Shown here: piece after piece, positions 34,600 to 45,879 of the stretch | Numbering within the stretch: the stretch's first letter is position 1 | Layout of the letters: every line of letters starts with the position of its first letter | Assembly (NCBI GenBank): GCA_029959085.1 | Contig: JARWIR010000001.1 | Location: 19,769,730 to 19,833,729, forward strand | Direction of reading: 5' to 3' | From: Nemophila menziesii | Taxonomy: Eukaryota; Streptophyta; Magnoliopsida; Boraginales; Hydrophyllaceae | Length of the DNA: 64,000 nucleotides | Notes under the pieces: model-generated | The model's input: only the letters and a program-made list of their open reading frames with translations | What the model was told of the DNA's origin: nothing | Databases searched by the model: none | Made by a program: the position numbers and the translations under genes

Positions 34600-36181
34600 T
34601 GGTGGTCCTTTGTGTGTTCTAAAAATAAATGCAAAAGATAATCGAACCACAACCGCAAGTGTACGGTTGTCCCAAGTAGTAATAAGGATAATACAGATTC
34701 GTTCCAAGGACGGGATGGTTGACTACAATGCTTATCTATTAATGATTGATGCACTTATGAAAGCAAATAAAGATAATATGTTTGTTTGGTTTTTGTTATT
34801 AATCCTAAGGAATGAAAGACTAATGCGAAAATGTAAGACGCACGTAAATAAAAGTGATACGCAAGTAAGAGCAGGTAGTACTTGAGAGGCGCAAGGGTTT
34901 ACCTAACTATCATTCATTTCATACATTGTTTAAGGGTCAAATTGGTAAATTTGTATTGGTCGGGATTCTAAAATCTCCTTACCCCCGTCAGGGTGGACTA
35001 AGGAGCAACTCTCAAATGCTACAAACCCCGTCAGGGTGATTATAGTCCACTCTCAAGTGTTTAAGTTCAAATTACCCAATAGGCCATAGGTTTAATTAAG
35101 CTCGTCAGAGTCAATAATTTCTAACCTACATTCATTAACTAGTTCGGTACCTAAACCCCCCGTCAAGGTGATCCAATCGCCACTAATTGGAATAACTTAG
35201 ATACTAAGTCTTATCATTGATTGATCAGGTCAAAAATAGTAGATAAAGTGCGAATTAAAGAAAAATACAATTCACCCAATTTGATTTAAATAATAATAAT
35301 CCCAAATTCAAATGTATAAAACGAAATCAAATTGGGATTAACCCATTATGCGTTCTCAAGCACTAATTTAGTTTAGCTCATAATAATTGAAAAGACAAAA
35401 ACTAAATTAAAAGAAATAAGATTCATATTATTTTACTGAAATAAAAATACAGAGAACCTAATTATGGAGTTGAATTGGCTGAGAAGTGGAGATATAGACC
35501 GTCTCCAGCTCTTGCTTCTTCTTTTCCTTGTTTCTGCTTCTTCTCTGGACGCTCTCTTCTAAGGCTGTTTTGATTTGAAGAATAATATGAGAGGTGAGAA
35601 ATACTGAGGTCAAAAGCTCCTTTTATAAGGTTAAAAATAGGATTAGGGCTTTTACTTAAGGATTAAGTAAAAATTAGAAAAGCCCAAGTCCACTAATTAA
35701 GCCCAAATCCCGTAACTGCTGATACACCTTCACTAAAACGGCTTTTCCCGATGCGTTACAACTCCGATTGACCTCATTCCAGTTGCTAAAGTTCCGTAAC
35801 TTGATAAGGAATGATTTCTCTTCAAAGGTCAATAGCTAAATCATCGCTTAAGCACCTCGAAATCAGCAATCTATGGCCTGGAAAATGGATTTTCAGCTCT
35901 AAAAATAATATTTTCGGGATTTATCTTCGAGTTTTGACTCTATCTCTTGATCTTTGACTTTCTTCTCGGATTCCTCTTCTAGCTAACATCTAAAACCTGT
36001 AAAATCTTCACTAAAAATACCAATATTACGCGCAAAAGCTTAATAAATAAAAAATGCTAGAAATAAAAAGGAAATTCCGGATTATTGCATATTTAGTCCA
36101 AAAGTCTATCGAATTAATCAAATAAACACCAAAAATGATGTCTCCCAATGGCATAAAATTAGAACATTTAGGGAGACATCA
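34600..36181 (-). mobile_element. Family A LTR1 (1582 bp)
   Basis: Minus strand TGATGTCTCCCTAAATGTTC to GGACCACCA. It appears identical to LTR2. It contains three copies of a CCCCGTCAGGG-type motif (34982, 35026 and 35157 regions) and, on the minus strand, a TATA-like CCTTATAAAAGG at about 35620-35631. Confidence 0.93.
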
Positions 36182-36194
36182 AGACCCCCAACTC
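36182..36194 (-). promoter_or_regulatory. Polypurine tract next to LTR1
   Basis: Minus strand GAGTTGGGGGTCT immediately precedes the TG of the LTR, the standard plus-strand primer position. Repeated at 41822-41834. Confidence 0.8.
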
Positions 36195-36770
36195 AAACCT
36201 TTGTCGTCCCGACAAAGCAAAACTAAATAAAACAAGGGGTAGAAGTAAACGCAAGAACAAATAGAAGCTTAGCAAATAAACCTAAAGCAATTCTAAAGAT
36301 AAATCTCATATAGCAAAACTTTAAGAACTAGCATATACATACACTAATCATGCAACATCAAACATATATAATCTCAATCATAAAATTAAAGTCGCAATGC
36401 TTGAAGATTACACTTGTACTCATCTCTGTATGATGGCTATAGGGTGGTCATTAATCCTAACTCGCTTTGAACGCTCCACCTAGTATATTTCCTATCAACA
36501 GAATTATAAATTCACTATGCACTTAAGAATCAAGAGGTCTTTATGGTTTTAATGATGGCTTAAGGACGGTATGGATGTATATTTGGTAAATTTGAAGTGA
36601 GCTTTTGGCTCTCTCCTCACTTACCATCAACAATGTCCTCGAGCTTGAGTTTACGCTCAAATTTGTTCTCACTCACCCATTTGACGCGCTAATGTTGCGT
36701 CCCCAATGTCAACCCAAATAACACTAAGATGATTTCCAAAAATATTCCACGTTGCCGATTTATTTGTTCT

Positions 36771-36905
36771 TTCTTTCTTTTTCATTTCTTTTCTCTTTTT
36801 TTTTGTACAAGATACCCATGACCATCATTTTGATGTGAAAAGTCATGTCTCTTATATATTTTTTCTTTCTTTTTCTCTTTTTTTTTTTTTTCTTTTTCTT
36901 TTTCA
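36771..36905 (-). repeat. Internal polypurine/polypyrimidine tract
   Basis: Two long CTTT/TTTC-rich runs on the plus strand (GA-rich on the element strand) about 600 bp inside the LTR, repeated at 42411-42545. A shorter version appears at about 61600 in the family B element. It could act as a second plus-strand priming site; this is inference. Confidence 0.6.
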
Positions 36906-38255
36906 ACTTTCGGCAAAGGGTTACACATAATATATCATCTTCATTTTTGTGCCTCAATACAAACACATATAATCCCTTCCCAATGTAAATTCCCAAATGT
37001 GGTCCCACCACCCCAAACTCAAGCTCGAGACAAGTCTCAGGGTTGTGATTCAAGTGCGGGTCATTTGGTCATGCCTAATAATCTAAAGGATAATGGGTTT
37101 ATATCGTGGCTACAAAAGAAAAGGCTTAAGGCTCAAAATTGGGCTAAGACGGATAAAATTAATAATATAAGGGATAACAAGCTAAAAGGCTTCAAATGGC
37201 TAACAAAGAACTGCCCCTATCATTTTCCTAAGTACATAGCTTGTTTTTAGTTCATATCTAGGTGGGTTCTCTACTAATTAGGATTTCACGTTCTACACAC
37301 CAAACATATTCCTTAAGTACAAGCTTACTTCATTTGCATTGTTCATTAATTTTTCCTATCGATTACCTATGCTCGCATGCAATTGTAAGTGCGTTCTATA
37401 TCAATCCCTAAAGTCCACTATTTACTATCATTGATTCATCAAAAGTATGCTTAAAGGGACATTTAAAATCTTCTATAGTCAAACGCAACTCCGAAAATTA
37501 TTTTATTGAAAGCAAATAAAACACATAACACATAAAAACTGGGATGAGGCAACGAACCCCACCCCAAACTCAAAAATGAGTCGTGTCCCCACGGCTCGAA
37601 AAGACTCAAAGCAATAAAATAATTTACACTAAATGAGAAGGGAAAGAAACGTATCTTAACCAGCGCGAGGCTGGTGTCGGTGTTGCGTCCAAGTTGAGGT
37701 TTTGAATTCTTCTTCATCAATGGTTGCGTTAAAATTGTTCTGCATTACCTCGAACTTCTTCAACTTTTCCACGTTTTCATTTATTACTCGCTCTCTAAGC
37801 ATCATCTCCTCTATGAAAATCTTTCCTTAATACCCAATTCTCTTTCTTCACCATGTTCTTCGTACCTTTCCTAACCTTCATGGTCATCTCCGATGACCCC
37901 AAACTCAAAGCTTCAAGACCCTCAAAAGGTTTGGATAAAATTGTGATTTTGTGTTCTTGAAGGTTTGGGTTTGAATTATGGATTGTTTAAAGCTGGGTCA
38001 TGGATATTTCAAGGTTTGGGAAAGGTTTAATGGATAGATTTTAGCTTTGGTGAAAGAAAACTTCGGATTAAAGTGTGAAGCTTTGGTATTTTGGAAGTTT
38101 AATGATTTGATTGTGATCTTGGATGATGTTTAGAGGGAAGGATTGGTGGTATGATGTTGTTTTAATGATGATTCTTGGAGTAGTTGGAGGCTAGGATTCG
38201 TCACTGGAGGCTTAGCATGAGAAAGAGGCTAATTTTTTTTTTTTTTTTTACCTCT

Positions 38256-38595
38256 GACGCAAGCCTCTTGCGTCGTCGCTGACGCAGTGATCAGAAAGTC
38301 CAGCTTCTTCGGCCGGCTAGCCGGCGGATACGCCGGCATGCCGGCGAAATGTCGATGGCGCATTTCAAGACGCAGCAACCTTGCGTCGTCGCTGACGCAA
38401 GGACCAGAAACTCTTCCTCCAGTTGGCCGGCTAGCCGGCGGATTCGCAGGCATGCCGGTGGATTTCTCGCTGGCGCGAATGGTGACGCAGCAATGCTGCG
38501 TCATCGCTGACGCAGTGGTCAGAGAGTTTGGGGGTCTTCAGCGTTTTTGGCCGGTATGCCGGCGTATCCGCCGGCTAGCCGGTCAAACCTGCTGT
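38256..38595. repeat. GC-rich island of three ~114-bp repeats with palindromes (copy 1)
   Basis: Units start at 38256, 38369 and 38484, each opening with a GACGCA...TGCGTC hairpin and GTCGCTGACGCA. The distal part holds GGCCGGCTAGCCGGCGGAT and GCCGGCATGCCGG palindromes. In unit 3 that block is inverted relative to unit 1 (38549-38583 pairs with 38312-38346), so a long hairpin can form. Strongly GC-rich within an AT-rich element. Confidence 0.88.
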
Positions 38596-38810
38596 TGACT
38601 CCATAATTTTTCGTTTTCTCCTCGTTTTGACCCCAAACTCATGACCATTATACCCCTGAAATCATCAAAAACAACTACCCTTCCTCATTTCTTAATAATA
38701 AACACTAAATTAACGAAAATCAAACTAATTTAAACTACGAATTTAAAAGACATGAAAGCAATTTTAAAACATGGGTTGTCTCCCAAGAAGCACTTTTGTT
38801 TATTACGTCT

Positions 38811-40076
38811 TTAAGTTCGACGCGTTACCTTCCATGAAGATGGTATTGAGGCCCTTGCGGTGTTCCTCCGCTTAAACTCGCCTCTTCCTTGATGTAAGAG
38901 CTTAAGAACCTCCCCCCTTTGAATATTATTCAATCGATCTCTAAAAGGAGGCGGGTAAGTACTTCGTTTCGCCTTTTTATTTTCATGACGAAACTCATTT
39001 TCCACCACATTGGAGTAGATAACCGTTCTCAACGGTATAAGCTTATTTTTATTCCTTGTTTCAATCTCAGATTCATCTTTAAAATGTGGTGGGTAGGTGC
39101 TTCTCCTTGCCTTTTTGCTCTCGCGGTGTGGCACCTTGCTTGTATAACACATATTGATCATTTGTGGTAGTCGAGGTGATTCTGATTTTTCATCTTTAAT
39201 AATGATTCGTGGTAGAGATGGTAATTGGTGAACTTCTTGTGGCGGATATTCAATTTCTATTTCTTTAACTTTTAATTCTTCAATTGATTCTCCAACCCTT
39301 TCACATTCGTCTTCACTCTCAACCCAATCTTCCACTATTACCTCATAATATTCTTTATTGGGATTTTCTATAACCTCGATCACCACCTCTTCTTGTTTGC
39401 GCTCTATATCTTGATCATGTGTATACACCTTAGGAATAGCAATCTCTGTGTTCATTTCTAGGGTTTGCGTTGCTACTCCTTCTTCCACTATGCTAACAAG
39501 ATTCTCACCTTCTTTCAACACCTCCTCCTCAACAACTTCTTCCAATTGATCTGTTCCATCCCTCGAGGGAGTGGGACCTTCATAAGACTTACTACCACTT
39601 TCAGCTAAGTTAAGAGAGTTGTTTCGGGCATCCCTTTCATCTAGGCTCTGTTGTATGAGTGCATGGGTGGCTTTGAATTCCTTGTCTCTTGCCTTACGCT
39701 CTGGTTCTCTTGCCTGAAATTCCTCGAGTAGGCGATTGGCTTTCTCTAGTAGTGTATCTTGTTGATTTTGATGAGGTGGATACTGTTGAATGTTTTCAAC
39801 CCACTGGTTGTTCCATTCATGCTCGTGTTGTTCTTGTTGATAGTTATGAGATGGATAATGTTGATTATTCTCAACCCAATGGTGGTTCCATACTTGTTCT
39901 TGTTGATAGTGATATGGTGTTTGTTGTTGAGTATTCCCGATCCATTGATTGTTCCATCCTTGCTCTTGCGGGTATTGATAAGGTTGTTGGTAGAAGTTAC
40001 TACCCCATTGTTGTTGTCCCGAAGAGTCTTCCCAATAGTCATATGGATCGGGATCTGGGTAATGTCCTCTATACAT
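38811..40076 (-). CDS. Family A gag-like protein, copy 1 (421 aa)
   Basis: Starts MYRGHYPDPDPYDYWEDSSG, 139 nt after the primer binding site, so it occupies the gag position. Residues about 20-105 are Gln/Asn/Tyr/Trp-rich with three imperfect repeats built on QGWNNQWIGN, QVWNHHWVEN and HEWNNQWVEN. Residues about 108-155 are a charged, probably coiled-coil segment (LLEKANRLLEEFQAREPERK). Then comes an acidic Glu/Val-rich middle and a basic C-terminus with two copies of a KKARRSTYPPHFKD / KKAKRSTYPPPFRD motif. No CCHC zinc knuckle and no protease. Probably a derived gag or structural protein; function unknown. The second array copy is identical, so the frame is preserved at least recently. Confidence 0.7.
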   Translation of the reverse strand: MYRGHYPDPDPYDYWEDSSGQQQWGSNFYQQPYQYPQEQGWNNQWIGNTQQQTPYHYQQEQVWNHHWVENNQHYPSHNYQQEQHEHEWNNQWVENIQQYPPHQNQQDTLLEKANRLLEEFQAREPERKARDKEFKATHALIQQSLDERDARNNSLNLAESGSKSYEGPTPSRDGTDQLEEVVEEEVLKEGENLVSIVEEGVATQTLEMNTEIAIPKVYTHDQDIERKQEEVVIEVIENPNKEYYEVIVEDWVESEDECERVGESIEELKVKEIEIEYPPQEVHQLPSLPRIIIKDEKSESPRLPQMINMCYTSKVPHRESKKARRSTYPPHFKDESEIETRNKNKLIPLRTVIYSNVVENEFRHENKKAKRSTYPPPFRDRLNNIQRGEVLKLLHQGRGEFKRRNTARASIPSSWKVTRRT

Positions 40077-40214
40077 CTTTAATTAAATTTCTTGATCATT
40101 ACCTGAATAAAGAACCTGTAAAAACAAAACAAAACAAACACAAGCGTAAAACTGAAAAATAAAAAAATAAATGCAACTATCACTAAAGGATAAACACCGT
40201 GGTCACACGCTACC

Positions 40215-40233
40215 GTCCCCGGCAGCGGCGCCA
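40215..40233 (-). promoter_or_regulatory. Primer binding site, tRNA-Asp type (copy 2)
   Basis: Same 19-nt site as at 34575-34593, 6 nt from the end of LTR2. Confidence 0.85.
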
Positions 40234-40239
40234 AAAACT

Positions 40240-41821
40240 TGGTGGTCCTTTGTGTGTTCTAAAAATAAATGCAAAAGATAATCGAACCACAACCGCAAGT
40301 GTACGGTTGTCCCAAGTAGTAATAAGGATAATACAGATTCGTTCCAAGGACGGGATGGTTGACTACAATGCTTATCTATTAATGATTGATGCACTTATGA
40401 AAGCAAATAAAGATAATATGTTTGTTTGGTTTTTGTTATTAATCCTAAGGAATGAAAGACTAATGCGAAAATGTAAGACGCACGTAAATAAAAGTGATAC
40501 GCAAGTAAGAGCAGGTAGTACTTGAGAGGCGCAAGGGTTTACCTAACTATCATTCATTTCATACATTGTTTAAGGGTCAAATTGGTAAATTTGTATTGGT
40601 CGGGATTCTAAAATCTCCTTACCCCCGTCAGGGTGGACTAAGGAGCAACTCTCAAATGCTACAAACCCCGTCAGGGTGATTATAGTCCACTCTCAAGTGT
40701 TTAAGTTCAAATTACCCAATAGGCCATAGGTTTAATTAAGCTCGTCAGAGTCAATAATTTCTAACCTACATTCATTAACTAGTTCGGTACCTAAACCCCC
40801 CGTCAAGGTGATCCAATCGCCACTAATTGGAATAACTTAGATACTAAGTCTTATCATTGATTGATCAGGTCAAAAATAGTAGATAAAGTGCGAATTAAAG
40901 AAAAATACAATTCACCCAATTTGATTTAAATAATAATAATCCCAAATTCAAATGTATAAAACGAAATCAAATTGGGATTAACCCATTATGCGTTCTCAAG
41001 CACTAATTTAGTTTAGCTCATAATAATTGAAAAGACAAAAACTAAATTAAAAGAAATAAGATTCATATTATTTTACTGAAATAAAAATACAGAGAACCTA
41101 ATTATGGAGTTGAATTGGCTGAGAAGTGGAGATATAGACCGTCTCCAGCTCTTGCTTCTTCTTTTCCTTGTTTCTGCTTCTTCTCTGGACGCTCTCTTCT
41201 AAGGCTGTTTTGATTTGAAGAATAATATGAGAGGTGAGAAATACTGAGGTCAAAAGCTCCTTTTATAAGGTTAAAAATAGGATTAGGGCTTTTACTTAAG
41301 GATTAAGTAAAAATTAGAAAAGCCCAAGTCCACTAATTAAGCCCAAATCCCGTAACTGCTGATACACCTTCACTAAAACGGCTTTTCCCGATGCGTTACA
41401 ACTCCGATTGACCTCATTCCAGTTGCTAAAGTTCCGTAACTTGATAAGGAATGATTTCTCTTCAAAGGTCAATAGCTAAATCATCGCTTAAGCACCTCGA
41501 AATCAGCAATCTATGGCCTGGAAAATGGATTTTCAGCTCTAAAAATAATATTTTCGGGATTTATCTTCGAGTTTTGACTCTATCTCTTGATCTTTGACTT
41601 TCTTCTCGGATTCCTCTTCTAGCTAACATCTAAAACCTGTAAAATCTTCACTAAAAATACCAATATTACGCGCAAAAGCTTAATAAATAAAAAATGCTAG
41701 AAATAAAAAGGAAATTCCGGATTATTGCATATTTAGTCCAAAAGTCTATCGAATTAATCAAATAAACACCAAAAATGATGTCTCCCAATGGCATAAAATT
41801 AGAACATTTAGGGAGACATCA
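40240..41821 (-). mobile_element. Family A LTR2 (1582 bp)
   Basis: Shared LTR between two internal regions; by inspection identical to LTR1. Confidence 0.93.
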
Positions 41822-43895
41822 AGACCCCCAACTCAAACCTTTGTCGTCCCGACAAAGCAAAACTAAATAAAACAAGGGGTAGAAGTAAACGCAAGAACAA
41901 ATAGAAGCTTAGCAAATAAACCTAAAGCAATTCTAAAGATAAATCTCATATAGCAAAACTTTAAGAACTAGCATATACATACACTAATCATGCAACATCA
42001 AACATATATAATCTCAATCATAAAATTAAAGTCGCAATGCTTGAAGATTACACTTGTACTCATCTCTGTATGATGGCTATAGGGTGGTCATTAATCCTAA
42101 CTCGCTTTGAACGCTCCACCTAGTATATTTCCTATCAACAGAATTATAAATTCACTATGCACTTAAGAATCAAGAGGTCTTTATGGTTTTAATGATGGCT
42201 TAAGGACGGTATGGATGTATATTTGGTAAATTTGAAGTGAGCTTTTGGCTCTCTCCTCACTTACCATCAACAATGTCCTCGAGCTTGAGTTTACGCTCAA
42301 ATTTGTTCTCACTCACCCATTTGACGCGCTAATGTTGCGTCCCCAATGTCAACCCAAATAACACTAAGATGATTTCCAAAAATATTCCACGTTGCCGATT
42401 TATTTGTTCTTTCTTTCTTTTTCATTTCTTTTCTCTTTTTTTTTGTACAAGATACCCATGACCATCATTTTGATGTGAAAAGTCATGTCTCTTATATATT
42501 TTTTCTTTCTTTTTCTCTTTTTTTTTTTTTTCTTTTTCTTTTTCAACTTTCGGCAAAGGGTTACACATAATATATCATCTTCATTTTTGTGCCTCAATAC
42601 AAACACATATAATCCCTTCCCAATGTAAATTCCCAAATGTGGTCCCACCACCCCAAACTCAAGCTCGAGACAAGTCTCAGGGTTGTGATTCAAGTGCGGG
42701 TCATTTGGTCATGCCTAATAATCTAAAGGATAATGGGTTTATATCGTGGCTACAAAAGAAAAGGCTTAAGGCTCAAAATTGGGCTAAGACGGATAAAATT
42801 AATAATATAAGGGATAACAAGCTAAAAGGCTTCAAATGGCTAACAAAGAACTGCCCCTATCATTTTCCTAAGTACATAGCTTGTTTTTAGTTCATATCTA
42901 GGTGGGTTCTCTACTAATTAGGATTTCACGTTCTACACACCAAACATATTCCTTAAGTACAAGCTTACTTCATTTGCATTGTTCATTAATTTTTCCTATC
43001 GATTACCTATGCTCGCATGCAATTGTAAGTGCGTTCTATATCAATCCCTAAAGTCCACTATTTACTATCATTGATTCATCAAAAGTATGCTTAAAGGGAC
43101 ATTTAAAATCTTCTATAGTCAAACGCAACTCCGAAAATTATTTTATTGAAAGCAAATAAAACACATAACACATAAAAACTGGGATGAGGCAACGAACCCC
43201 ACCCCAAACTCAAAAATGAGTCGTGTCCCCACGGCTCGAAAAGACTCAAAGCAATAAAATAATTTACACTAAATGAGAAGGGAAAGAAACGTATCTTAAC
43301 CAGCGCGAGGCTGGTGTCGGTGTTGCGTCCAAGTTGAGGTTTTGAATTCTTCTTCATCAATGGTTGCGTTAAAATTGTTCTGCATTACCTCGAACTTCTT
43401 CAACTTTTCCACGTTTTCATTTATTACTCGCTCTCTAAGCATCATCTCCTCTATGAAAATCTTTCCTTAATACCCAATTCTCTTTCTTCACCATGTTCTT
43501 CGTACCTTTCCTAACCTTCATGGTCATCTCCGATGACCCCAAACTCAAAGCTTCAAGACCCTCAAAAGGTTTGGATAAAATTGTGATTTTGTGTTCTTGA
43601 AGGTTTGGGTTTGAATTATGGATTGTTTAAAGCTGGGTCATGGATATTTCAAGGTTTGGGAAAGGTTTAATGGATAGATTTTAGCTTTGGTGAAAGAAAA
43701 CTTCGGATTAAAGTGTGAAGCTTTGGTATTTTGGAAGTTTAATGATTTGATTGTGATCTTGGATGATGTTTAGAGGGAAGGATTGGTGGTATGATGTTGT
43801 TTTAATGATGATTCTTGGAGTAGTTGGAGGCTAGGATTCGTCACTGGAGGCTTAGCATGAGAAAGAGGCTAATTTTTTTTTTTTTTTTTACCTCT

Positions 43896-44235
43896 GACGC
43901 AAGCCTCTTGCGTCGTCGCTGACGCAGTGATCAGAAAGTCCAGCTTCTTCGGCCGGCTAGCCGGCGGATACGCCGGCATGCCGGCGAAATGTCGATGGCG
44001 CATTTCAAGACGCAGCAACCTTGCGTCGTCGCTGACGCAAGGACCAGAAACTCTTCCTCCAGTTGGCCGGCTAGCCGGCGGATTCGCAGGCATGCCGGTG
44101 GATTTCTCGCTGGCGCGAATGGTGACGCAGCAATGCTGCGTCATCGCTGACGCAGTGGTCAGAGAGTTTGGGGGTCTTCAGCGTTTTTGGCCGGTATGCC
44201 GGCGTATCCGCCGGCTAGCCGGTCAAACCTGCTGT
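43896..44235. repeat. GC-rich repeat island (copy 2)
   Basis: Exact copy of 38256-38595, offset by 5640 bp. Confidence 0.88.
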
Positions 44236-44450
44236 TGACTCCATAATTTTTCGTTTTCTCCTCGTTTTGACCCCAAACTCATGACCATTATACCCCTGAA
44301 ATCATCAAAAACAACTACCCTTCCTCATTTCTTAATAATAAACACTAAATTAACGAAAATCAAACTAATTTAAACTACGAATTTAAAAGACATGAAAGCA
44401 ATTTTAAAACATGGGTTGTCTCCCAAGAAGCACTTTTGTTTATTACGTCT

Positions 44451-45716
44451 TTAAGTTCGACGCGTTACCTTCCATGAAGATGGTATTGAGGCCCTTGCGG
44501 TGTTCCTCCGCTTAAACTCGCCTCTTCCTTGATGTAAGAGCTTAAGAACCTCCCCCCTTTGAATATTATTCAATCGATCTCTAAAAGGAGGCGGGTAAGT
44601 ACTTCGTTTCGCCTTTTTATTTTCATGACGAAACTCATTTTCCACCACATTGGAGTAGATAACCGTTCTCAACGGTATAAGCTTATTTTTATTCCTTGTT
44701 TCAATCTCAGATTCATCTTTAAAATGTGGTGGGTAGGTGCTTCTCCTTGCCTTTTTGCTCTCGCGGTGTGGCACCTTGCTTGTATAACACATATTGATCA
44801 TTTGTGGTAGTCGAGGTGATTCTGATTTTTCATCTTTAATAATGATTCGTGGTAGAGATGGTAATTGGTGAACTTCTTGTGGCGGATATTCAATTTCTAT
44901 TTCTTTAACTTTTAATTCTTCAATTGATTCTCCAACCCTTTCACATTCGTCTTCACTCTCAACCCAATCTTCCACTATTACCTCATAATATTCTTTATTG
45001 GGATTTTCTATAACCTCGATCACCACCTCTTCTTGTTTGCGCTCTATATCTTGATCATGTGTATACACCTTAGGAATAGCAATCTCTGTGTTCATTTCTA
45101 GGGTTTGCGTTGCTACTCCTTCTTCCACTATGCTAACAAGATTCTCACCTTCTTTCAACACCTCCTCCTCAACAACTTCTTCCAATTGATCTGTTCCATC
45201 CCTCGAGGGAGTGGGACCTTCATAAGACTTACTACCACTTTCAGCTAAGTTAAGAGAGTTGTTTCGGGCATCCCTTTCATCTAGGCTCTGTTGTATGAGT
45301 GCATGGGTGGCTTTGAATTCCTTGTCTCTTGCCTTACGCTCTGGTTCTCTTGCCTGAAATTCCTCGAGTAGGCGATTGGCTTTCTCTAGTAGTGTATCTT
45401 GTTGATTTTGATGAGGTGGATACTGTTGAATGTTTTCAACCCACTGGTTGTTCCATTCATGCTCGTGTTGTTCTTGTTGATAGTTATGAGATGGATAATG
45501 TTGATTATTCTCAACCCAATGGTGGTTCCATACTTGTTCTTGTTGATAGTGATATGGTGTTTGTTGTTGAGTATTCCCGATCCATTGATTGTTCCATCCT
45601 TGCTCTTGCGGGTATTGATAAGGTTGTTGGTAGAAGTTACTACCCCATTGTTGTTGTCCCGAAGAGTCTTCCCAATAGTCATATGGATCGGGATCTGGGT
45701 AATGTCCTCTATACAT
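44451..45716 (-). CDS. Family A gag-like protein, copy 2 (421 aa)
   Basis: Identical in sequence to the copy at 38811-40076 and placed identically between LTR3 (its 5' LTR) and the GC-rich island. It is the most upstream gag copy in transcription sense, so a full-length transcript from LTR3 would read this one first. Confidence 0.7.
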   Translation of the reverse strand: MYRGHYPDPDPYDYWEDSSGQQQWGSNFYQQPYQYPQEQGWNNQWIGNTQQQTPYHYQQEQVWNHHWVENNQHYPSHNYQQEQHEHEWNNQWVENIQQYPPHQNQQDTLLEKANRLLEEFQAREPERKARDKEFKATHALIQQSLDERDARNNSLNLAESGSKSYEGPTPSRDGTDQLEEVVEEEVLKEGENLVSIVEEGVATQTLEMNTEIAIPKVYTHDQDIERKQEEVVIEVIENPNKEYYEVIVEDWVESEDECERVGESIEELKVKEIEIEYPPQEVHQLPSLPRIIIKDEKSESPRLPQMINMCYTSKVPHRESKKARRSTYPPHFKDESEIETRNKNKLIPLRTVIYSNVVENEFRHENKKAKRSTYPPPFRDRLNNIQRGEVLKLLHQGRGEFKRRNTARASIPSSWKVTRRT

Positions 45717-45854
45717 CTTTAATTAAATTTCTTGATCATTACCTGAATAAAGAACCTGTAAAAACAAAACAAAACAAACACAAGCGTAAAACTGAAAAAT
45801 AAAAAAATAAATGCAACTATCACTAAAGGATAAACACCGTGGTCACACGCTACC

Positions 45855-45873
45855 GTCCCCGGCAGCGGCGCCA
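45855..45873 (-). promoter_or_regulatory. Primer binding site, tRNA-Asp type (copy 3)
   Basis: Same site as the other two copies, next to LTR3. Confidence 0.85.
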
Positions 45874-45879
45874 AAAACT

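Larger units (their letters stand above)
36182..40239 (-). mobile_element. Family A internal region, copy 1 (4058 bp)
   Basis: Non-coding apart from the gag-like ORF (38811-40076). It has an internal pyrimidine tract on the plus strand (36771-36905), a GC-rich repeat island (38256-38595), and blocks shared with family B (for example CACCACCCCAAACTCAAGCTC at about 37006, quoted in part, and GTCGTGTCCCCACGGCTCG at 37581-37599, the reverse complement of a family B segment near 60830). No RT or integrase. Confidence 0.88.
41822..45879 (-). mobile_element. Family A internal region, copy 2 (4058 bp)
   Basis: By inspection identical to 36182-40239, including homopolymer lengths. Polypurine tract at 41822-41834. 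Confidence 0.9.

Noticed and set aside
34600..36181. Reading the array as three independent insertions
   Set aside because: There are no TSDs or foreign sequence between units. Each LTR directly joins a polypurine tract on one side and a primer binding site on the other, so the units share LTRs.
38256..38595. CRISPR-like array of spaced palindromes
   Set aside because: Only three long units with diverged 'spacers', in a plant retrotransposon; the resemblance is superficial.
38229..38598. Overlapping ORFs on both strands across the GC-rich island (91 and 103 codons)
   Set aside because: Open frames follow from the GC-rich repeat composition. No start context, domain or conservation evidence; treated as repeat-derived.
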